A stretch of 64,000 nucleotides of DNA from Pigmentiphaga sp. NML030171 (GCF_002188635.1 NZ_NINX01000044.1:1-64000); one strand, 5' to 3'. Counted from the first letter of the stretch, positions 16,611 to 26,127 are shown. The notes: a model not told the origin generated them from the sequence alone. Numbers and translations: made by a program.

Positions 16611-18017
16611 TTAGAACGGCAGCTTGGCGTCGGGGGCGACGCGCAGCAACTGCGTACGGAAATCCTGCTGGATGCGGGCCAGCGCGGCCTCGTCATCCGC
16701 CTCGAACCGCAGCACCACCACGGGCGTCGTGTTCGAAGGACGGGCCAGCCCGAAGCCATCCGCGTATTCCACCCGCACGCCGTCGATGGTGATGACCTCG
16801 CGCGCGCCGGTGAACTGCCCCTGCTGCTGCAGGCGCCTGACCACCTCGAACTGCTCGCCCTCGGCGGTCTCCATCTTCAGTTCGGGCGTGGACTTGGCCT
16901 GCGGCAAGGCTTCCAGCACGGCCGACGGATTGTCCGAGCGGGACACGATCTCCAACAACCGCGCGCCGGTATACAGGCCGTCATCGAAACCGTACCAGCG
17001 CTCCTTGAAGAAGATATGCCCGCTCATCTCGCCCGCCAGCGGCGCGCCGGTTTCCTTGAGCTTGGCCTTGACCAGCGAATGCCCGGTCTTCCACATCAGC
17101 GGCTTGCCGCCCGCGGCCTTCACTTCCTGCGCCACGTAGCGGCTGCACTTCACGTCATAGATGATCTCGGCGCCCGGATTGCGCGACAGCACGTCGCGCG
17201 CGAACAGGATCAACTGCCGGTCGGGCCAGATGATCTGCCCCGACTTCGTCACCACGCCCAGGCGGTCGCCATCGCCGTCGAAGGCCAGGCCGATCTCGCA
17301 ATCGGTCTCGGCCAGGCAGCGGACCAGGTCTTCCAGGTTGTGCGGATCGGCCGGATCCGGATGGTGATTGGGGAAGGTACCGTCCACGTCGCAGTACAGC
17401 TCCACCACGTCGCAGCCCAGCGCCTTGAACAACTGCACCGCCACCGGACCGGCCACGCCGTTGCCCGCGTCCACCGCGATCTTCATCTTGCGGGCCAGCT
17501 TCACGTCGCCCACGATGCGCTGCAGGTATTCCGGCACCGCGTCCCATTCCTTGCGGGAACCCGGCGTGGCGGCGTCGCCGCCGACATTCCGCACCATGGG
17601 CTCGCGCAGCGCGGTAATGGCATCGCCGTACAGCGTCGTGCCGCCCAGCATCATCTTGAACCCGTTGTACTGCGGCGGATTGTGGCTGCCGGTAATCGCC
17701 ACGCCCGACCCGGTGCCGCTGACGTTGGCCGCGTAATAGACCAGCGGCGTCGGCACCATGCCCACGTCCAGCACGTCGATGCCGCCGGCCATCAGCCCGG
17801 CCTGCAAGGCCCGCGACAGATCCGGTCCGCTCAGGCGCCCGTCGCGGCCGACCACCACCTGCCGCACGCCGGCCCGCTGCGCTTCCAGCGCCAGCGCCGC
17901 GCCCAGGCGACGCGCGAACTCCGGACTGAGCGGGGACGGGACCACGCCGCGGATGTCATAGGCCTTGAAGGCGGAAGCGGCGATGTCTGCGGGTGAAGAT
18001 GAGACGTTGGTCCCCAC
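16611..18017 (-). CDS. pgm: Phosphomannomutase/phosphoglucomutase (AlgC/CpsG type)
   Basis: Interconverts hexose 6- and 1-phosphates for sugar-nucleotide supply. The 468-residue alpha-D-phosphohexomutase has FKAYDIRGVVP at the N-terminus, the phosphoserine loop GVAITGSHNPPQYNGFK, the metal site AFDGDGDRLGVV and the sugar loop GEMSGHIFF. I chose the GTG at 18017 because AGGAG precedes it at ideal spacing and the family begins just after; the frame is open to 18101. It is divergent from the initiating transferase at 18373. Whether glucose or mannose phosphates are preferred cannot be read from sequence. Confidence 0.88.
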   Translation of the reverse strand: MGTNVSSSPADIAASAFKAYDIRGVVPSPLSPEFARRLGAALALEAQRAGVRQVVVGRDGRLSGPDLSRALQAGLMAGGIDVLDVGMVPTPLVYYAANVSGTGSGVAITGSHNPPQYNGFKMMLGGTTLYGDAITALREPMVRNVGGDAATPGSRKEWDAVPEYLQRIVGDVKLARKMKIAVDAGNGVAGPVAVQLFKALGCDVVELYCDVDGTFPNHHPDPADPHNLEDLVRCLAETDCEIGLAFDGDGDRLGVVTKSGQIIWPDRQLILFARDVLSRNPGAEIIYDVKCSRYVAQEVKAAGGKPLMWKTGHSLVKAKLKETGAPLAGEMSGHIFFKERWYGFDDGLYTGARLLEIVSRSDNPSAVLEALPQAKSTPELKMETAEGEQFEVVRRLQQQGQFTGAREVITIDGVRVEYADGFGLARPSNTTPVVVLRFEADDEAALARIQQDFRTQLLRVAPDAKLPF

Positions 18018-18372
18018 GGGATGCTCCTGGTTCAGATTCGTTCGATGAGTCGCAGCGGTGCGATGCGCCCGCCAACCATGGGCAAAACGCGCAATCAGCA
18101 CTCACTAACCAATTTAGGTGTCCATGCACCGCCTTTCCAGGCGATATAGTCCGGTGCAAACCCCGGAAAGTTCACCGAAACTATAGATGAAGTTAAGGTA
18201 CGAAAACCCTGTTTTCTTGTATGACGTAACCCTGCGTAACGGCGCCACAATTATGCGATACCGCATGACACTTGCAATTGCGTGACACGACCCGGTTGCC
18301 GGATATACAAATAACAGGCTAAACAATCCTTTGCGCCGGCAACGGACCGGCGCCCACCTGCGGCAAGCGTGC
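18018..18372. promoter_or_regulatory. Divergent intergenic region between pgm and the polysaccharide locus
   Basis: This 355-base stretch separates the minus-strand pgm from the first plus-strand polysaccharide gene and is AT-richer than its flanks. It must hold promoters for both directions. AT-rich words such as TATAGATGAAG and GGATATACAAATAA are present but no -35/-10 pair stands out, and no gene or structured RNA was recognised. Confidence 0.35.
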
Positions 18373-19470
18373 ATGCTCAATCTGACGATCAGTTTCATTG
18401 TTTCCCTACTCGTGACCATGTTCATCGTGCGCTTCGCCAACCGCGACAGCGCCGCGGCGGACCACGACCTGGACGGCGTCCAGAAATTCCACGTCCGGCC
18501 GGTGCCGCGGATAGGCGGCCTGGGCATCGTGACCGGCTGTACGGTGGCGGTCGCCGCCCTGACCTCGCGTGACTTCCCCCTGGCCATCGACCTCGCCCTG
18601 CTGTTGCTGTGCTCGGCCGTGGTCTTCGGGATCGGGCTGGCGGAAGACTTCACCAAGCGCATCAGCCCGACGCTCCGCCTGCTGTGCGCGTTCGCCGGGG
18701 CCGCGCTGGCGGCCGTCTTGCTGCAAGCCACCATCACCCGCATCGACATCCCCCTGGCCGACGCCTGGCTGGCCATCCCGGCGGTGGGCGGCCTGGCCGC
18801 CGTCGTCTGCGTGGGCGCGATGGTGAACGCCGTCAACATCATCGACGGCTTCAACGGACTGGCCGCCGCCGCGGCGCTCGCCATGTTCGCCTCGCTGGGA
18901 TACGTGGCCTTCAAGGTCAACGATCCCCTCATCCTGGCCGGCTCGCTGCTCATGATCGGCGCCATCCTGGGGTTCCTGGTATGGAATTATCCCTACGGCC
19001 TGATTTTCCTGGGCGACGGCGGCGCCTATTTCCTGGGTTTCATGCTGGCCGAACTGGGCATTCTGCTGGTGGTCCGCAATCCCGCGGTCTCGGCCTGGTA
19101 TCCCGCGCTGCTGTTCATCTACCCCATCTTCGAGACGCTATTTTCCATATATCGAAAGAAATATCTGCGCGGCATGTCGCCCAGCCTGCCGGACGGCGTG
19201 CACCTGCACATGCTGATCTACAAACGGGTCATCCGCTGGGCCATCGGCACCCGCAACGCGCAGTTGCTGACCCAGCGCAACGCCGTCACGTCCCCTTATT
19301 TGTGGGCGCTCAGCCTGGTCGCCATCGTCCCGGCCACCGTGTTCTGGGACCGGGGACTAGCGTTAATGCTATTTCTCGTTGTGTTCATTGCTGTCTATAC
19401 TTGGCTGTATACAGCCATCGTGCGCTTTCGCACGCCCAGGTGGCTCGTCCTGCACCGGTCCAGGGAATGA
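18373..19470 (+). CDS. Polyprenyl-phosphate N-acetylhexosamine-1-P transferase (WecA/WbpL type)
   Basis: A 365-residue multispanning membrane enzyme of the MraY/WecA superfamily (GT4 PNPT), which starts an O-chain by putting a sugar-1-phosphate on undecaprenyl phosphate. The conserved cytoplasmic loops are visible: HVRPVPRIGGLGI, the AEDFTKRISP magnesium-site loop, VNAVNIIDGFNGLA and IFLGDGGAYFLGF. About ten hydrophobic segments are present. The ATG at 18373 is the only reasonable start although no good ribosome-binding site precedes it. A second initiator of the unrelated PglC type occurs at 23702, so the two probably serve different glycans or one is dispensable. Confidence 0.88.
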   Translation: MLNLTISFIVSLLVTMFIVRFANRDSAAADHDLDGVQKFHVRPVPRIGGLGIVTGCTVAVAALTSRDFPLAIDLALLLLCSAVVFGIGLAEDFTKRISPTLRLLCAFAGAALAAVLLQATITRIDIPLADAWLAIPAVGGLAAVVCVGAMVNAVNIIDGFNGLAAAAALAMFASLGYVAFKVNDPLILAGSLLMIGAILGFLVWNYPYGLIFLGDGGAYFLGFMLAELGILLVVRNPAVSAWYPALLFIYPIFETLFSIYRKKYLRGMSPSLPDGVHLHMLIYKRVIRWAIGTRNAQLLTQRNAVTSPYLWALSLVAIVPATVFWDRGLALMLFLVVFIAVYTWLYTAIVRFRTPRWLVLHRSRE

Positions 19471-19559
19471 CGCCAGCGCGGAGACTTTCCCAGATGGGCA
19501 AAGACCGCAAATCTCCGAACATTAGTTAAACAGCGTAACAAATTGTAAACGCTGTCATC

Positions 19560-19588
19560 CCCGGGGGCCCGGTGCGCGGCCCCCCGGG
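19560..19588 (+). terminator. GC-rich hairpin after the initiating transferase
   Basis: A strong stem (CCCGGGGGCC paired with GGCCCCCCGGG, one bulge) lies about 90 bases after the transferase stop and about 250 before glmM. There is no T-run, so it may terminate weakly or act as an attenuator. The rest of the 366-base gap from 19471 to 19836 holds no recognisable gene. Confidence 0.4.
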
Positions 19589-19836
19589 CATTACCCCATT
19601 CTAGGGACCATCTCCCGTATTTTGTTACATAGCGGAAGTGGAGTGTCATACTTCCCCGCCTATGCTGTCGTCCGTGTGGCTTGCGTTGGCTAAACGGCAG
19701 ATTTCCATAAAAGCCGTAGTGGGGAATCATGGCGGCCTGTCTCTACCGGTGCTCCGATAAAAAGGAACGCCAGGCGTCGCTTTCCTCGTCAACCAAGCAA
19801 AGAAGCATGAGGCAATAAGAACGCACGGAAGAAATC

Positions 19837-21180
19837 ATGGCTGCAACACAAGTTAAATATTTCGGCACCGATGGCATCCGGGGCAAAGTGGGCGGCGCGG
19901 TCATCAATCCCGCCTTCGCCCTGCGCCTGGGCCACGCCGCCGGCCAGGTCCTCCTGGCCCAAGCCCCGCGCGGGCACCGCCCGTCCGTCCTGATCGGCAA
20001 GGACACCCGCATCTCCGGCTACATGCTCGAATCCGCGCTGGAAGCCGGCCTTTCCGCCGCCGGCGTGGACGTCGTCCTGGCCGGCCCCATTCCCACCCCC
20101 GCCGTCGCCTACCTGACCCGCGCGCTGCGCCTGTCCGCCGGCATCGTCATCAGCGCCTCGCACAACCCCTTCGACGACAACGGCATCAAATTCTTCTCGG
20201 CCCAGGGCAGCAAATTCCCCGACCAGACCGAACAGGCCATCGAAGCCGCGCTGGACCAGCCCATGGGCTGCACGCCTTCCGAAGGGCTGGGCCGGGTCAA
20301 GCGCCTGGACGACGCCGCCGGCCGCTACATCGAGTTCTGCAAGGCCAGCTTCCCCCCGGACATGGACCTGAACGGCCTGCGCATCGTGGTCGACGCCGCC
20401 CACGGCGCCGCCTACCACATCGCCCCCAACGTATTCCGGGAACTGGGCGCCACGGTCATCACCATCGGCTGCGAGCCCAACGGCTTCAACATCAACGAAA
20501 AAGTGGGCGCCACCCACCCGGAAACCCTGGCCGAGAAGGTCAAGGAACACCGCGCCGACCTGGGCGTGGCCCTGGACGGCGACGCCGACCGGCTGCAAAT
20601 GGTCGATGCCAGCGGCCGGATGTACAACGGCGACGAGCTGCTGTACGTGATCGTGCGCGACCGCATGACCCAGGGCCCGGTGGCCGGCGTGGCGGGCACC
20701 GTCATGACCAACTACGCCTTCGAGCGCCGCATGGCCGAACTGGACATCCCGTTCGTGCGCACCCCCGTTGGCGACAAGAACGTGATGCAAGCCCTGCAGG
20801 ACAAGGGCTGGCTATTCGGCGGCGAAAGCTCCGGCCACATCCTGTGCCTGGACCGCCACTCCACCGGCGACGGCGTCATCGCCGCGCTCCAGGTCATGGC
20901 CGCCATGCGCCGCAGCGGCAAGGGCCTGCCGGCCTTGACCTCGGAACTGCATCTGCTGCCGCAGAAGCTGGTGAACGTGAAACTGCAACCCGACCTGGAA
21001 TGGGAATCCCATCCCGGCCTGGCCGCGGCCTACCGCGAGGTCTCCGCCACGCTACAGGGCCGTGGCCGGGTCCTGATCCGCCCCTCGGGCACCGAGCCCA
21101 AGCTCCGCCTGATGGTGGAAGCCGACGAGGAAATGCTGGCGGTCCGGTGCGTGGACCGGCTGGCCACCAGCCTGGCCTGA
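19837..21180 (+). CDS. glmM: Phosphoglucosamine mutase GlmM
   Basis: Converts glucosamine 6-phosphate to glucosamine 1-phosphate for UDP-GlcNAc. The 447-residue protein carries [13 protein letters not shown], the phosphoserine loop [17 protein letters not shown], the metal loop [22 protein letters not shown] and the phosphate loop [12 protein letters not shown]: a complete, apparently functional GlmM. Its position is unusual: in many proteobacteria glmM follows ftsH-folP, whereas here it stands alone among polysaccharide genes, so it may be an additional copy that boosts UDP-GlcNAc for the pathways downstream. Confidence 0.93.
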   Translation: MAATQVKYFGTDGIRGKVGGAVINPAFALRLGHAAGQVLLAQAPRGHRPSVLIGKDTRISGYMLESALEAGLSAAGVDVVLAGPIPTPAVAYLTRALRLSAGIVISASHNPFDDNGIKFFSAQGSKFPDQTEQAIEAALDQPMGCTPSEGLGRVKRLDDAAGRYIEFCKASFPPDMDLNGLRIVVDAAHGAAYHIAPNVFRELGATVITIGCEPNGFNINEKVGATHPETLAEKVKEHRADLGVALDGDADRLQMVDASGRMYNGDELLYVIVRDRMTQGPVAGVAGTVMTNYAFERRMAELDIPFVRTPVGDKNVMQALQDKGWLFGGESSGHILCLDRHSTGDGVIAALQVMAAMRRSGKGLPALTSELHLLPQKLVNVKLQPDLEWESHPGLAAAYREVSATLQGRGRVLIRPSGTEPKLRLMVEADEEMLAVRCVDRLATSLA

Positions 21181-21196
21181 TCCGTCATTCGATTGC

Positions 21197-21234
21197 CCGG
21201 ATTCGTAATATCCATACATATATTACGAATCCGG
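21197..21234 (+). terminator. Perfect 15-bp inverted repeat after glmM
   Basis: CCGGATTCGTAATAT at 21197-21211 is exactly repeated in inverse at 21220-21234 with an 8-base loop. It starts 17 bases after the glmM stop. In RNA it forms a long perfect hairpin, followed by GGGG rather than a T-run. It may be a terminator working in a Rho-linked way, an mRNA-stabilising stem, or a protein-binding palindrome. Confidence 0.5.
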
Positions 21235-21647
21235 GGGGCGGCAAGACCGGGACAGCAAGGCAAATAAAGAGAGGAGCAGGAAATCGACGAAGCAATCAGG
21301 CAACCGGCACATGATCGCTACGTTTTGTATTTCTCAAAAATGAGATTGACCATTTCGCGCATGCACAAACTGATGCAATCTTTTTCCGGTTTTCCACGAT
21401 AGGCGCATCGCGACATGCTAATCTTTCAGACCGTCCAGAATCCGCCAGTAAGACCGCATGCCGGCTTTCCGCAATCCCCCAAACCGGGGATTGATGCAAC
21501 TGGACGCGCCAACCAAAATACCGCCGCCGCACTACCGAGTGCCAACTGTCTTCCTGCCGGGCAGTCGATGGGGAACGAGTCGCAAAGGGGTGTGTATCCC
21601 CCGGGGGCCGGACTCGCGATCCGCGATCGGATTGGTACAAGGTAATC
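21235..21647 (+). other. Long leader before the bacillosamine module
   Basis: This 413-base untranslated stretch before pglF has no plausible gene. It contains a second hairpin (AATCCCC at 21473-21479, GGGGATT at 21486-21492) and a CCCCCGGGGG palindrome near 21598. It presumably carries the promoter of the plus-strand operon. I found no JUMPstart/ops element. Confidence 0.4.
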
Positions 21648-23642
21648 ATGCAGACGAAACTACGCGATTTTCTTCTTTCCCTTTCCCGGCCGCAAAAAAT
21701 CGCGGTCATGGTCATCGCTGATGCAATCGCGCTGCCCGCGAGCCTGATCGCAGCGTTCTACCTGCGGCTGGGCGATGCGGTCATCCTGCAGCGCTACGGC
21801 ATCAGCGCGCCCATCATCATGGCGCTGGCCGCGATTCCCGTTTTCTACCTGTGCGGCCTGTATCGCAACGTGGTGCGCTACATGGATATTTCCATGCTGC
21901 GCTCCACGGGTATCGGCCTGGCCGCGCTGGCCATCGGCACCTATATCGGATGCCTGCTGTTCAACATGCCGGCGCCGCCGCGAGGCACGCTGCTGATCTA
22001 CTGGTTCATCGCCTTCTCGTACGTCGTCATTTCCCGCTTCGGCGCGCGCCACCTGCTGCGCACGCCGCTGCGCCAGCACATCGTGGCGCCGCGTGTCGCC
22101 ATCTACGGCGCCGGGGAAGCCGGCTTCCAGCTGGCTGTGGCCATGCGCACCAGCCACGCCTACACGCCCATCTGCTTCTTCGACGACGACAAGCGCCTGG
22201 CCAACCGGCACGTGGGCGGCCTGCGCGTCTATGCGCTCAGCCGGCTCAACGACATCGTGCGCAAGCACGAGATCCAGCAGATCATCCTGGCCATTCCCTC
22301 GGCATCGCCCGAGCGCCGGCGCACCATCGTCAACCGTTTGTCCAGCCTGGGCATCCCGGTGCGCACCCTGCCCACCATGGCGGAAATGGTGGAAGGCAAG
22401 GTGCTGGAAAGCGCCATCCGCGAAATCCAGGTCGAAGACTTGCTGGGCCGCAAGCCCGTCCCGCCGCGGCGCGACCTGTTTTCCAAATGCGTCACCGGCA
22501 AGTCGGTGCTGGTCACGGGCGCCGGCGGCTCCATAGGCAGCGAACTGTGCCGCCAGATCGAGTCGCAGAAACCCGACCATCTCGTCCTGCTGGACCATTC
22601 CGAATACGCGCTGTACGCCATCGAGCACGAACTGCGCGAGCGCTTCCCCGCCACCCAGTTGTCGGCCTACATGGGCAGCGTGTGCGACACCGAACTGGTC
22701 AGCCGCATCGTGCGCGAGCACCGCGTCGACACCATCTACCATGCCGCCGCCTACAAGCACGTGCCGCTGGTGGAAAACAACATGGCCGCCGGCATACGCA
22801 ACAACGTGCTGGGCACCTGGTCCGTGGCCATGGCCGCCGCCCAGAACAATGTCGAGACCTGCGTCCTGATCTCCACCGACAAGGCCGTGCGCCCGCCCAA
22901 CGTCATGGGCGCCAGCAAGCGCTGCGCCGAACTCATCTTCCAGGCCTTCGCCCTGCGGCCCAACAACCGCACCGTATTCAGCATGGTGCGCTTCGGCAAC
23001 GTGCTGGGCTCGTCCGGATCGGTCGTGCCGCTGTTCCGCAACCAGATCCAGCGCGGCGGCCCCATCACGGTCACCCATGCCGACGTCACCCGCTACTTCA
23101 TGCTGATCCCCGAGGCAGCGCAGCTCGTCATCCAGGCCGGCGCCATGGCCCGCGGCGGCGAAGTCTTCGTGCTGGACATGGGCGAACCGGTCAAGATCAT
23201 TGACCTGGCCCGCACCATGATCCAGATGTCGGGGCTGAGCGAGAAAAACGCGGACAGCCCCAACGGCCACATCGAAATCAAGGTCGTGGGCCTGCGGCCA
23301 GGGGAAAAGCTGTACGAGGAACTGCTGATAGGCGGGGACACCATCCCCAGCGATCATCCTCGTATCCTGTGCTCGCGCGAACACTATCTGACACTGGGGC
23401 AGCTCGAATCGCTGTTGGAAGCCTTGCATACGGCCTGCGACAGCGGGTCTGCCCTGGACATCCGCCTGGCATTGCAGAAGCTGGTACCGGAATACACGCC
23501 CTATTCGCTGCTGAGCGACAGGCCGGCCGGACAAGACGAGCTTCCAGCCAGCCCGGCCAGCGTTCGGGAAAACAAGGCGGCACGGACCGCCCTGGCCTCG
23601 TACGAAAGCAAACGAGACGTCGCCGTAGGCCATCCGGCCTAA
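21648..23642 (+). CDS. pglF: Membrane UDP-GlcNAc 4,6-dehydratase (PglF/WbpM type)
   Basis: A 664-residue protein with four N-terminal membrane segments (about residues 18-110), a CoA-binding-like nucleotide domain (VAIYGAGEAGFQLA, about 148-160) and a C-terminal extended SDR domain with GAGGSIGSELCRQI, YHAAAYKHVPLVE and STDKAVRPPNVMGASKR, in which Met replaces the SDR tyrosine as in WbpM/PglF. It removes water from UDP-GlcNAc to give UDP-4-keto-6-deoxy-GlcNAc. The next three genes are PglC-, PglD- and PglE-like, so the product is most likely UDP-bacillosamine. A WbpM-type role for UDP-QuiNAc or FucNAc is the alternative. Confidence 0.9.
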   Translation: MQTKLRDFLLSLSRPQKIAVMVIADAIALPASLIAAFYLRLGDAVILQRYGISAPIIMALAAIPVFYLCGLYRNVVRYMDISMLRSTGIGLAALAIGTYIGCLLFNMPAPPRGTLLIYWFIAFSYVVISRFGARHLLRTPLRQHIVAPRVAIYGAGEAGFQLAVAMRTSHAYTPICFFDDDKRLANRHVGGLRVYALSRLNDIVRKHEIQQIILAIPSASPERRRTIVNRLSSLGIPVRTLPTMAEMVEGKVLESAIREIQVEDLLGRKPVPPRRDLFSKCVTGKSVLVTGAGGSIGSELCRQIESQKPDHLVLLDHSEYALYAIEHELRERFPATQLSAYMGSVCDTELVSRIVREHRVDTIYHAAAYKHVPLVENNMAAGIRNNVLGTWSVAMAAAQNNVETCVLISTDKAVRPPNVMGASKRCAELIFQAFALRPNNRTVFSMVRFGNVLGSSGSVVPLFRNQIQRGGPITVTHADVTRYFMLIPEAAQLVIQAGAMARGGEVFVLDMGEPVKIIDLARTMIQMSGLSEKNADSPNGHIEIKVVGLRPGEKLYEELLIGGDTIPSDHPRILCSREHYLTLGQLESLLEALHTACDSGSALDIRLALQKLVPEYTPYSLLSDRPAGQDELPASPASVRENKAARTALASYESKRDVAVGHPA

Positions 23643-23701
23643 GCCTCTCTCTATACTGGACCGCAACCGTATCCACAGCCTTCGCCCGAAGGCCCTTTTT
23701 C

Positions 23702-24298
23702 ATGGCAAAACGCGCATTCGACATCACCCTGGCGGCAATCGCCCTTCTCCTGCTCAGCCCCGTCATCCTGGTGTTGTGCGTCGCGATCCGGCGGAAGCTG
23801 GGCTCGCCGGTCTTCTTCCGCCAAGTCCGCCCCGGCCTGAACGGCAAGCCCTTCCAGATGATCAAGTTCCGCTCCATGCGCGACGCGACAGGCCCGGATG
23901 GCCAGCCGCTGCCGGATGACCAGCGGCTGACCTCGTTCGGCAAACGCCTGCGGAGCACCAGCCTGGACGAACTGCCCGAGCTCTGGAACGTGCTGCGCGG
24001 GGACATGAGCCTGGTCGGCCCGCGCCCGCTGCTGATGGAATATCTGCCCTTGTATGACCAGCACCAGATGCGCCGCCACGAAGTCCGGCCTGGAGTAACG
24101 GGCTGGGCCCAGGTGAACGGCCGCAACGCCCTGTCGTGGCCGCAGAAATTCGAACTGGACGTCTGGTACGTGGACAACCGCTCGCTGTGGCTGGACATGA
24201 AGATCCTGTGGATGACCGTGCGCAAGGTACTGGTGCGCGAAGGCATCAGCGCCGACGGCCAGGCCACCATGGAACGCTTCCGAGGCAACAACCCATGA
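23702..24298 (+). CDS. pglC: PglC-type phosphoglycosyl transferase
   Basis: A 198-residue monotopic membrane transferase that puts a sugar-1-phosphate (for PglC, N,N'-diacetylbacillosamine) on undecaprenyl phosphate. It has one re-entrant N-terminal helix (FDITLAAIALLLLSPVILV), FFRQVRPGLNGKPFQMIKFR, the catalytic Asp-Glu in LDELPELWNVLRGDMSLVGP and RPGVTGWAQVNGRN. Its length matches minimal PglC and it lacks the extra domains of WcaJ. The frame runs from 23369 but the ATG at 23702 is the family start. Its stop overlaps the next gene by ATGA. Confidence 0.9.
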   Translation: MAKRAFDITLAAIALLLLSPVILVLCVAIRRKLGSPVFFRQVRPGLNGKPFQMIKFRSMRDATGPDGQPLPDDQRLTSFGKRLRSTSLDELPELWNVLRGDMSLVGPRPLLMEYLPLYDQHQMRRHEVRPGVTGWAQVNGRNALSWPQKFELDVWYVDNRSLWLDMKILWMTVRKVLVREGISADGQATMERFRGNNP

Positions 24299-24936
24299 AA
24301 CGGCTAGCCATACTGGGCGCGGGCGGCCACGGTCGCGTGGTGGCCGACGCGGCGGAAGCCAGTGGGGAATGGCAGGAAATCGTCTTCTTCGACGACGCCT
24401 GGCCGCAGCGGAAGGCCAGCGGCCCCTGGCCCATCGTCGGCAACCTGGCGGCCCTGCTCCAGCAGTGCCAGGAGTTCGACGGCGTCGTGGTCGGCATAGG
24501 CGCCAATCGCGTGCGGCTGTCCAATACGGAAGCACTGGCCGCCGCGGGCGCCCGCCTGGCCACCATTATTCATCCGCGCGCCACAATCAGCCGCCATGCT
24601 GGCGTGGGCGCGGGCAGCGTCGTGTTCGCCGGTGCCGTGGTCAACATAGGCGCCCGCATTGGGCAAGCCTGCATCATCAACACCGCCGCTACCGTGGACC
24701 ACGACTGCCAAGTGGCCGACGGCGTCCACATCAGCCCCGGCGCCAACCTGGCGGGCGGCGTCACCGTAGGCACCTGCAGCTGGATAGGCGCCAACGCCGG
24801 CATCCGCCAGCAAATATCCATAGGTGCCCATGCCGTGATAGGCGTGGGCGCCGTCGTCGTCAGCCCCCAACCGGACGGAATCACCGCCGCGGGCAACCCG
24901 GCCAAAGATTTGAACAGGACCACGCCAACATGCTGA
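24295..24936 (+). CDS. pglD: PglD-type sugar N-acetyltransferase (left-handed beta-helix)
   Basis: A 213-residue acetyltransferase. An N-terminal Rossmann-like domain (LAILGAGGHGRVVADAA) binds the UDP-sugar, then hexapeptide repeats form a left-handed beta-helix (IHPRATISRHAGVGAGSVVF onwards) with the conserved catalytic His in NTAATVDHDC and ending in GNPAK. PglD acetylates the 4-amino group of UDP-4-amino-QuiNAc. It overlaps pglC by 4 bases and pglE by 7, so all three are coupled. NeuD-like proteins are the main alternative, but the neighbours favour PglD. Confidence 0.88.
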   Translation: MKRLAILGAGGHGRVVADAAEASGEWQEIVFFDDAWPQRKASGPWPIVGNLAALLQQCQEFDGVVVGIGANRVRLSNTEALAAAGARLATIIHPRATISRHAGVGAGSVVFAGAVVNIGARIGQACIINTAATVDHDCQVADGVHISPGANLAGGVTVGTCSWIGANAGIRQQISIGAHAVIGVGAVVVSPQPDGITAAGNPAKDLNRTTPTC

Positions 24937-26108
24937 ATACCCCCTTTTCCCCCTGGCCCTCCTTCACGGAAGAAGAGGCGGACGCCGTCAAGCGGGTGCT
25001 GCTGTCCAACAAGGTCAACTACTGGACCGGGCAGGAATGCCGCGAATTCGAAAAGGAATTCGCGGCGTGGTGCCATACGGAACATGCCATCGCGCTGGCC
25101 AACGGAACGGTGGCGCTGGACCTGGCCTTGAAGGCGCTGGACATCGGTCCTGGCGACGACGTGATCGTCACCCCGCGCACCTTCCTGGCATCGGCCTCGA
25201 GCATCGTCAACGCCGGCGCGCGGCCCGTATTCGCCGACGTGGACCTGGACAGCCAGAACATCACCGCGGAAAGCATCCGCGAGGTCCTGACCCCCAACAC
25301 CCGTGCCGTGATCTGCGTCCACCTGGCCGGCTGGCCCTGCGAAATGGACCCGATCATGGCCCTGGCCGAGGAAAAGGGCTTCTTCGTGATCGAGGATTGC
25401 GCGCAGGCCCATGGGGCCAAGTACAAAGGCCGCCCGGTCGGCAGCATCGGCCACATCGGCGCCTGGTCCTTCTGCCAGGACAAGATCATGACCACCGGCG
25501 GCGAAGGCGGCATGGTCACGACCAATGACCGCGCGCTGTGGGCCAAGATGTGGGCGTACAAGGATCACGGCAAATCGTGGGAAGCGGTGTACGAACGGCA
25601 GCATCCCCCGGGATTCCGGTGGGTGCACGATTCCTTCGGCACCAATTGGCGAATGATCGAAATGCAAGGCGCCATCGGCCGGATCCAACTGCGCCGCATG
25701 GCCGAATGGACCAAACAACGCCAAGCTTACGCCGCGCAGATCAATAAGGCAGCGAATCCCTACGCTTGCGTTCGTATTCCCCAAGTGCCAGACCACGTCG
25801 ACCACGCCGCGTACAAACACTACCTGTTCGTCAAGCCGGAGCAACTGGCGGACGGATGGACGCGCGACGGCATCGTCCAGGCACTGACCGAAAAGGGCAT
25901 CCCCTGCTACCAGGGCTCCTGCTCGGAGGTCTACCTGGAAAAAGCCTTCGACGGGACGGACTATCGCCCATCGCGCCGCCTGCCTCATGCGATGGAACTG
26001 GGCGAAACCAGCCTGATGTTCCTGGTTCATCCGACGCTTACGCCTGCGGAAATCGAACGAACCTGCGCCGCGCTATCCGAAACGCTGCGGCAGGCGACTC
26101 GCACCTAA
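24930..26108 (+). CDS. pglE: PglE-type UDP-4-keto-6-deoxy-GlcNAc aminotransferase
   Basis: A 392-residue PLP enzyme of the DegT/DnrJ/EryC1/StrS family that adds the 4-amino group in bacillosamine synthesis. Lys185 in FCQDKIMTTGGEGGM is the expected PLP lysine; ANGTVALDLALKAL binds the cofactor phosphate and VIEDCAQAHGAKYKG carries the ring-stacking Asp. The Gln-Asp-Lys instead of His-x-Lys before the lysine is common in this subgroup. It overlaps pglD and is followed by a GT4 transferase after 19 bases. Substrate is inferred from the pglF-C-D context. Confidence 0.87.
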   Translation: MLNTPFSPWPSFTEEEADAVKRVLLSNKVNYWTGQECREFEKEFAAWCHTEHAIALANGTVALDLALKALDIGPGDDVIVTPRTFLASASSIVNAGARPVFADVDLDSQNITAESIREVLTPNTRAVICVHLAGWPCEMDPIMALAEEKGFFVIEDCAQAHGAKYKGRPVGSIGHIGAWSFCQDKIMTTGGEGGMVTTNDRALWAKMWAYKDHGKSWEAVYERQHPPGFRWVHDSFGTNWRMIEMQGAIGRIQLRRMAEWTKQRQAYAAQINKAANPYACVRIPQVPDHVDHAAYKHYLFVKPEQLADGWTRDGIVQALTEKGIPCYQGSCSEVYLEKAFDGTDYRPSRRLPHAMELGETSLMFLVHPTLTPAEIERTCAALSETLRQATRT

Positions 26109-26127
26109 CCCGCAGGCCCTGTACCCG

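Noticed and set aside
21590-21620. A JUMPstart/ops antitermination element before the polysaccharide operon
   Set aside because: I looked for GGCGGTAGC on both strands around 18-22 kb and 53 kb and did not find it.
21660-23666. A 668-codon minus-strand open frame opposite pglF
   Set aside because: It lies exactly antisense to a complete PglF-type protein with conserved motifs; its composition is that of a shadow frame.
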